Of a DNA stretch of 10,461 nucleotides, positions 6,840 to 10,461 are shown piece after piece (the stretch's first letter is position 1; every line of letters starts with the position of its first letter). The position numbers and the translations under genes are program-made. The stretch lies in NCBI GenBank assembly GCA_946626905.1, contig CAMOVA010000029.1, positions 1 through 10,461 of the forward strand, in the 5' to 3' direction. Source of the stretch: an uncultured Bacillota bacterium (GTDB taxonomy: Bacteria; Bacillota_I; Bacilli_A; RF39; UBA660). The notes beneath the pieces were generated by a model. The model was not told the DNA's origin and ran no database searches. It worked only from the letters and a program-made list of their open reading frames with translations.

Positions 6840-7725
6840 TGAACTAGTTAGAGAATACTTTCCCCATGGATATCATAATTTAGGTAAAGCATGTATTGTT
6901 GATACCAAGAATAAGAAAGTAGTAGTTAAAAAGAGTAATAATGATATTTATGATTATTTAAACTCAAGAAGCTTTAATTATTATCCAAGAATAATTAAAA
7001 ACAATAAAATATATCAAGTAAGTGAGTATATTGATGAGATAGAACAACCTGATGAACAAAAAATAATTGATATGGTAGAATTAGTAGCTTTATTACACTA
7101 CAAAACAACATATTTTAAAAATATAGATGAAGATGACTATAAGAAAATATATGAAGATATTTCTAATAATATAGAACACTTAACAGGTTATTATGATGAT
7201 TTAATGAATATAATTGAAAGTAAAGAATATTATAGTCCTCATGAACTTTCTTTAGCGCTCAATATTTCACTTGTTTTTTATAGTTTAAGTTATGCGAGAA
7301 ATAAACTTAATGAATGGTTAAAGATAATGGAGGAAAAAGAAAAACAACGTTTTGTTGTTTTACACAATGATTTAAAATTGGACCATTTTTTAAAAAATGA
7401 TAAATCATACTTAATTAGTTGGGATAAATCAAAAATAGATATTCCAATATTTGATCTATATAAACTTTTTAAAAGATATAGTTTATCTTTTGATTTTGAA
7501 ACTATTTTAAAAAAGTATGAAAAAATATATCCATTATTAAAAGAAGAAAAAATGTTATTTTTAATTCTTATATCACTACCAGATAAAGTTGAAATAAAAG
7601 AAAATGAATATGATAATACAAGAAATATAAATAAAATGATTGATATGTTATTTAAAGCTAGAGAATTAGTAAAAGAAGATTCTAAATCCAAAAAAGAACA
7701 TAAAGAAGAAGAACAAGTAAAGTAA
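6826..7725 (+). CDS. ysxE: YsxE-like, CotS-family spore coat kinase-fold protein
   Basis: The 299-residue protein has the fold of aminoglycoside/choline kinases, shared with CotS, CotI, YutH and YsxE, which are spore-coat-associated. The N-lobe has a VVVKKSN strand (32-38) that could supply the nucleotide-binding Lys. The C-lobe has H180-N-D182 in VVLHNDLKLDHFL, corresponding to the catalytic HGD loop, then ISWDKSKIDIPIFDLYKLF (198-214) for the metal-binding D200 and structural D210. The Asn usually found five residues after the catalytic Asp is His187. It may therefore be a weak kinase or pseudokinase. The C-terminus is a Lys/Glu tail. The start at 6826 overlaps spoVID by 14 bases and lacks a ribosome site; coupling to spoVID translation is likely. 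Position directly after spoVID matches Bacillus. Exact substrate unknown. Confidence 0.85.
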   Translation: MKEINELVREYFPHGYHNLGKACIVDTKNKKVVVKKSNNDIYDYLNSRSFNYYPRIIKNNKIYQVSEYIDEIEQPDEQKIIDMVELVALLHYKTTYFKNIDEDDYKKIYEDISNNIEHLTGYYDDLMNIIESKEYYSPHELSLALNISLVFYSLSYARNKLNEWLKIMEEKEKQRFVVLHNDLKLDHFLKNDKSYLISWDKSKIDIPIFDLYKLFKRYSLSFDFETILKKYEKIYPLLKEEKMLFLILISLPDKVEIKENEYDNTRNINKMIDMLFKARELVKEDSKSKKEHKEEEQVK

Positions 7726-7854
7726 AAATAAATTAAAACGTGTGATAAAGATAAATGTTAAAAATACTTGATAAGTTAGTAAGATGCCACATATAACTAA
7801 AAAAGTAATCCATTTATTTCTACCACAAAAAAAGTTTTTAAATCCATTTGGCAT
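7666..7854 (-). CDS. Probable small hydrophobic protein, convergent with ysxE
   Basis: This 62-residue reading frame runs on the - strand and fills the otherwise empty gap after ysxE. Its ribosome site is excellent: AGGTGAT (7864-7858), three bases before the ATG, the same GGTGAT-N3-ATG geometry as ffh. The N-terminus GFKNFFCGRNKWITFLV begins a long membrane segment. A short FxxG-N-W motif before one hydrophobic helix recalls small spore-associated membrane proteins of Bacilli (YjcZ-like), but this is only a resemblance. The last 20 codons are antisense to the Lys/Glu-rich tail of ysxE and read as Phe/Leu/Ile, which may be a by-product of that overlap. No clear promoter or terminator was found. 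It could be a chance frame, since the opposite of AAA/GAA-rich DNA rarely contains stops; the upstream half and the ribosome site argue for a gene. Confidence 0.5.
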   Translation of the reverse strand: MPNGFKNFFCGRNKWITFLVICGILLTYQVFLTFIFITRFNLFLLYLFFFFMFFFGFRIFFY

Positions 7855-7919
7855 ATAATCACCTAATATATTATAGTTAAAATAATTATAAGTTGTGTGT
7901 ATATGACTAAGGAGTAGTT

Positions 7920-8219
7920 ATGTATAGTTTTGATAAAGAGCTTTCTATGTTGTTAAAAGAAATGAGGGAAAATAATGTTCCTATTCAAACTCAGTTAAAA
8001 ATATTAAGAAGGTATTCTATAAAATTAAGTAGATTACAAGATAAACTTTATGATAATTTAGTTGTTGGAACATTCACATCTGCTTTAGGTGCGGGTATGA
8101 GTTTTTCGTATCCAATGATAGGTATACCTTTTATATTTTTAGGAGTAACAGGAACTTTAGTAGTTTCTAAATATGATATAGAAAATTTTGAAAAAAAGGT
8201 AAAGAATAAAAAGTACTAG
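7920..8219 (+). CDS. Small membrane protein of unknown function (99 aa)
   Basis: I do not recognise this protein. Residues 1-46 are amphipathic and charged (KEMRENNVPIQTQLKILRRYS), probably helical and cytosolic. Residues about 47-83 are hydrophobic and rich in Gly and Pro (FTSALGAGMSFSYPMIGIPF), long enough for two membrane helices with a turn around SYPMIG. A short charged tail (EKKVKNKKY) follows. Both ends would then face the cytosol. AAGGAG a few bases upstream supports the ATG start. It stands between ysxE and ffh but is not YlxM, the helix-turn-helix protein usually found before ffh. It is closed off by its own terminator, so it is a single-gene unit. Confidence 0.78.
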   Translation: MYSFDKELSMLLKEMRENNVPIQTQLKILRRYSIKLSRLQDKLYDNLVVGTFTSALGAGMSFSYPMIGIPFIFLGVTGTLVVSKYDIENFEKKVKNKKY

Positions 8220-8237
8220 TCTTTTTATTCTTTTTTT
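8201..8237 (+). terminator. Rho-independent terminator after the 99-aa membrane protein gene
   Basis: A long perfect stem (left arm 8201-8213, right arm 8221-8233, A/T-rich with G-C pairs at the loop and at 8204/8230) encloses the 7-base loop TACTAGT, and the T-run goes to 8237. The TAG stop (8217-8219) lies in the loop. Confidence 0.85.
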
Positions 8238-8260
8238 GATAAAATATTATTGGTGATACA

Positions 8261-9568
8261 ATGTTTGAAAATTTAGGAGACAGATTACAAAATGCAATAG
8301 ATAAAATTAGAGGATATGGTAAAATCACTGAAGAAAATATTGGCGAAATGACACGTGAAATTAGATTAGCTTTACTTGAAGCTGATGTTAACTACACTGT
8401 TGTTAAAGAATTCATTGCTAATGTTAAAGAAAAAGCATTAGGTGAAGAAGTTGCTAAGAGTTTAAAACCTGGTGAAATGTTCGTTAAAATAGTAAAAGAT
8501 GAGTTAGTAGAACTATTAGGTGGAGAAAAGAAAGATTTAAATATTTCTGGTAATCCTGCTATTTTAATGTTAGTTGGGTTACAAGGTAGTGGTAAAACTA
8601 CAACTATTGGCAAATTAGCTAATTATTTACGTAAGAACTATAAGAAAAAACCTCTATTAGTTGCCTGTGATGTTTATAGACCAGCTGCTATTGATCAATT
8701 AAAACAATTAGGTCGTGAACTTAATATTGATGTTTATTCTGAAGGAAAGAATAATCCAGTTACCATAAGTGAAAATGCAATTAAGTATGCAAAAGAAAAT
8801 AATTATGATTATGTTCTTATTGATACAGCAGGTAGACTTCATATTGATGAAGAATTGATGGAAGAACTACAAAATATTAATGATGCAGTTAAGCCAGAAG
8901 AAGTACTATTAGTTGTTGATAGTATGATGGGACAAGATGCTATTAATGTTATAAATGGATTTAATGATAAATTAAGTCTTACAGGTGCAATTTTAACTAA
9001 ATTAGATGGTGATACAAGAGGTGGAGCTGCCTTATCTATTAGACATTTAACAAGTATTCCTATTAAGTTCGTTGGTGTGAGTGAAAAACTTGATGGATTA
9101 GAGGAATTCTATCCAGAAAGAATGGCTTCAAGAATTTTAGGAATGGGAGACCTTTTAAGCATTGTAGAAAAAGCAGAATCAGTTATTGATGAAGCTGAAG
9201 CCGCAAATGCAGCTAAGAAAATGCAAAGTGGTAAATTTGATTTAGAAGATTTCTTATCTACATTTAAGCAAATAAAAAAATTAGGACCTATTGAGAATCT
9301 TATAAAATTAGTTCCAGGAGCTAAGAAAATGGGGCTTAATAATATTCAAATAGATCCAAAAGATATTGCTCATATAGAAGCTATAATACTTTCTATGACG
9401 CCTTATGAAAGAAAACATCCAGAAATATTAAAAGCAACAAGAAAGCAAAGAATTGCTAAAGGTAGTGGTAGAAGTGTTGAAGAAGTTAACAGATTGTTAA
9501 AACAATTTGAAGACATGAAAAAAATGATGAAACAAATGAAAAATGGAAATTTTAAAATGCCATTTTAA
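8261..9568 (+). CDS. ffh: Signal recognition particle GTPase Ffh
   Basis: Ffh is the protein subunit of SRP. It binds 4.5S/scRNA and signal sequences of nascent membrane proteins and, with FtsY, delivers ribosomes to the translocon. The 435 residues hold the full set of domains. The N-domain helices cover 1-95. The G-domain has G1 GLQGSGKT (106-113), G3 DTAGR (188-192) and G4 TKLDGD (246-251). The M-domain from about 295 has the RNA-binding helix-turn-helix RIAKGSGRSVEEVNRLLKQF (397-416) and a short Met-rich tail (MKKMMKQM). The Met-rich tail is shorter than in E. coli (453 residues in all). GGTGAT (8252-8257) lies three bases before the start. No strong promoter is seen in the short AT-rich gap after the preceding terminator. 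The TAA stop overlaps the AGGAGG of the next gene, so they share a transcript. Confidence 0.97.
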   Translation: MFENLGDRLQNAIDKIRGYGKITEENIGEMTREIRLALLEADVNYTVVKEFIANVKEKALGEEVAKSLKPGEMFVKIVKDELVELLGGEKKDLNISGNPAILMLVGLQGSGKTTTIGKLANYLRKNYKKKPLLVACDVYRPAAIDQLKQLGRELNIDVYSEGKNNPVTISENAIKYAKENNYDYVLIDTAGRLHIDEELMEELQNINDAVKPEEVLLVVDSMMGQDAINVINGFNDKLSLTGAILTKLDGDTRGGAALSIRHLTSIPIKFVGVSEKLDGLEEFYPERMASRILGMGDLLSIVEKAESVIDEAEAANAAKKMQSGKFDLEDFLSTFKQIKKLGPIENLIKLVPGAKKMGLNNIQIDPKDIAHIEAIILSMTPYERKHPEILKATRKQRIAKGSGRSVEEVNRLLKQFEDMKKMMKQMKNGNFKMPF

Positions 9569-9577
9569 GGAGGAAAT

Positions 9578-10171
9578 ATGAAAAAGTTTAAAGTATTATT
9601 ATTAACAGTTTTATGTACAATGTTATTTACTAGTAAAGTATCTGCTAAAGATAAAGTTAAAGTTTATATTTTTGAAGCTGGAGGATGTCCTTATTGTGAA
9701 GCTGAAGTTAACTACTTAGAAGGATTAGATACATATAATAAAGAATTTGAAATAGTAAGAAAAGAATTATATGTTGACCATGTTGATTGGGAAAAAGGTA
9801 AAGATTATGACTTAGGTGTTAAAGTTGCTGATGCATTTAATGAAAAAGGATATCAAGATGCAAGTTATCAAGGAACACCATTTGTAGTAATTGGAAATAT
9901 CTATGCTGCAGCTAGTTATAATGAAAACTTAGAAGATACAATTAGTAAAGCATATAAAAATCAATCTCCAGATGTAGTAGGATGCTTTGAAAAAGGTAAA
10001 GATAATTGTTCAGATAAAATAAAAGAATCTGATGGTAACAATGGTAGTGGTAACAATGGAACAACTGAAGATAAAAAAGATGATTCTGCAATCGGTACAT
10101 TAGTATTAACTATTATTATATGTGCAGGTGTAGTAGTTTTATTAGTAAAAACAAGAAATTCAAATAAATAA
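9578..10171 (+). CDS. Secreted, membrane-anchored thioredoxin-fold protein with CPYC motif
   Basis: The 197 residues begin with a signal peptide (KK, hydrophobic core, cleavage likely after VSA at 21-23). A thioredoxin-like domain follows: strand VKVYIFEAGG, then C37-P-Y-C40 at the start of the helix, and the cis-Pro loop QGTPFVVIG (P101). A low-complexity Gly/Asn/Ser/Thr spacer (150-168) leads to a C-terminal transmembrane helix (about 171-190) and a short basic end. The domain therefore faces outside, tethered to the membrane. CPYC with the cis-Pro indicates a disulfide oxidoreductase or disulfide sensor. A second Cys pair (C136, C144) may form a structural disulfide. The partner is unknown; no DsbB/CcdA-type gene is in the window. 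It is co-transcribed with ffh through a TAAGGAGG stop/ribosome-site overlap. Confidence 0.85.
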   Translation: MKKFKVLLLTVLCTMLFTSKVSAKDKVKVYIFEAGGCPYCEAEVNYLEGLDTYNKEFEIVRKELYVDHVDWEKGKDYDLGVKVADAFNEKGYQDASYQGTPFVVIGNIYAAASYNENLEDTISKAYKNQSPDVVGCFEKGKDNCSDKIKESDGNNGSGNNGTTEDKKDDSAIGTLVLTIIICAGVVVLLVKTRNSNK

Positions 10172-10186
10172 CTGATTAATAATAAA

Positions 10187-10214
10187 TAGGGAGTTTACAC
10201 ATTCCCTTTTTTTT
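10187..10214 (+). terminator. Rho-independent terminator after the ffh operon
   Basis: The stem AGGGA (10188-10192) pairs with TCCCT (10203-10207), extended by a G-T wobble and a T-A pair, with a 6-base loop TTACAC, followed by eight T's. It is the only terminator in the window that stands clear of the upstream stop codon. Confidence 0.82.
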
Positions 10215-10220
10215 ATTGTT

Positions 10221-10229
10221 CATATGATA
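10221..10229 (+). promoter_or_regulatory. Possible SigK/SigE-like -10 element upstream of the cotD-like gene
   Basis: CATATGATA matches the mother-cell SigK -10 pattern CATA-N3-TA at every fixed position. It lies between the ffh-operon terminator and the coat gene. The expected AC of the -35 is not at the right spacing, so this is a half-match. A start near 10236 would leave a leader of about 17 bases with the AGGGGGAT ribosome site. Confidence 0.45.
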
Positions 10230-10252
10230 AATTAGATAAGGGGGATTTAATT

Positions 10253-10461
10253 ATGTTTAATAAAAATTGTTGTTGTAAACCTATGAATCAATGCTGTATG
10301 GAGCAACCTATTGTTGAACCAACTATTAATAAATGTGTAGAAAGAGAATTCTATCATGAAGTTCCACATGTATGTCCAATACATACTCATACTATAAATA
10401 AGCATATTTATAAACATACTTATACACCACAATATACTTGTTCAGAAGAACAACAAGCTTT
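10253..10461 (+). CDS. CotD-like Cys/His-rich spore coat protein (3' partial)
   Basis: Sixty-nine residues are visible before the window ends. The N-terminus is Cys-rich (C6-C7-C8, C14-C15, C28). The core VPHVCPIHTHTINKHIYKHTY (38-57) is dense in His, with the spacing VPH-x-CP-x-H-T...N-H...KH. That resembles the repeated His-rich core of CotD, an inner spore coat protein in Bacillus. Such proteins are structural, cross-linked or metal-binding, with no known enzyme activity. ATG 10253 follows AGGGGGAT at good distance. A CATA-type late-sporulation -10 lies upstream. The gene has its own transcription unit. The assignment rests on composition and the core motif; a different Cys/His-rich coat protein is possible. 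Confidence 0.75.
   Translation, partial: MFNKNCCCKPMNQCCMEQPIVEPTINKCVEREFYHEVPHVCPIHTHTINKHIYKHTYTPQYTCSEEQQA

Noticed and set aside
7290..7691. 133-aa open frame on the - strand inside ysxE
   Set aside because: Fully antisense to the conserved kinase-like region; no independent evidence.
7726..7853. Terminator for ysxE on the + strand
   Set aside because: Short inverted repeats such as ACTT-GAT-AAGT have only 4-bp stems and no T-run; not convincing.
8392..8613. 73-aa open frame opposite ffh
   Set aside because: Antisense to the conserved N-domain and G1 region of Ffh; shadow.
10247..10432. 61-aa open frame opposite the cotD-like gene
   Set aside because: The + strand product has a good ribosome site and a recognisable Cys/His core, so the antisense frame is a shadow.
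1..10461. CRISPR array, insertion sequence, tRNA or rRNA gene
   Set aside because: No regularly spaced repeats, transposase motifs, terminal inverted repeats or tRNA-like cloverleaf with CCA were seen; almost all DNA is accounted for by genes.

Overview
The window is very AT-rich, with tightly packed genes almost all on the + strand. Strong AGGAGG-type ribosome sites, short intergenic gaps and poly-T hairpin terminators point to a low-GC Bacillota, most likely a Bacilli lineage with a reduced genome (Erysipelotrichales/RF39-like; this placement is an inference). It appears to be an endospore former or a recent descendant of one. A SpoVID-like gene, a YsxE/CotS-family gene and a CotD-like coat gene are all present. 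Tryptophan is encoded by TGG wherever checked and no gene ends in TGA.

Layout. Positions 1-337: the 3' end of a gene for a Pro/Gln/Asn repeat protein with a C-terminal membrane anchor, closed by a terminator. Positions 364-2594: an operon of a VTT/DedA-like membrane protein, RmuC, and a DUF2238/YjdF-like membrane protein, then a terminator. Positions 2614-6232: an extended -10 promoter, lonA, and an overlapping gene for an unrecognised 406-aa soluble protein, then a terminator. Positions 6233-7725: a very short spoVID (SPOCS-type N-domain plus LysM only) overlapping ysxE. Positions 7666-7854 on the - strand: a probable small hydrophobic protein, convergent with ysxE. Positions 7920-8237: a 99-aa membrane protein and terminator. 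Positions 8261-10214: ffh, then a secreted, membrane-anchored CPYC thioredoxin-fold protein and terminator. Positions 10221-10461: a Cys/His-rich CotD-like coat protein, cut by the window end.

How the parts fit. lonA followed at a short distance by spoVID-ysxE resembles, from general knowledge, the Bacillus subtilis order lonA-ysxC-...-hem genes-spoVID-ysxE, here with the ysxC/hem block missing and one unknown gene in its place. SpoVID would sit on the forespore surface and drive coat encasement, YsxE is a coat-associated kinase-fold protein, and the CotD-like protein would be a late coat component. The two genes with the clearest sporulation assignment that follow a terminator (spoVID and cotD-like) both have a CATAT-N-AT element just after the terminator T-run, resembling the -10 of the mother-cell sigma factors SigE/SigK. 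The other genes (lonA, ffh, rmuC) are housekeeping.

The strongest candidates for something undescribed are the miniature SpoVID, the unknown lon-linked 406-aa protein, and the unannotated antisense small hydrophobic gene inside the sporulation cluster.
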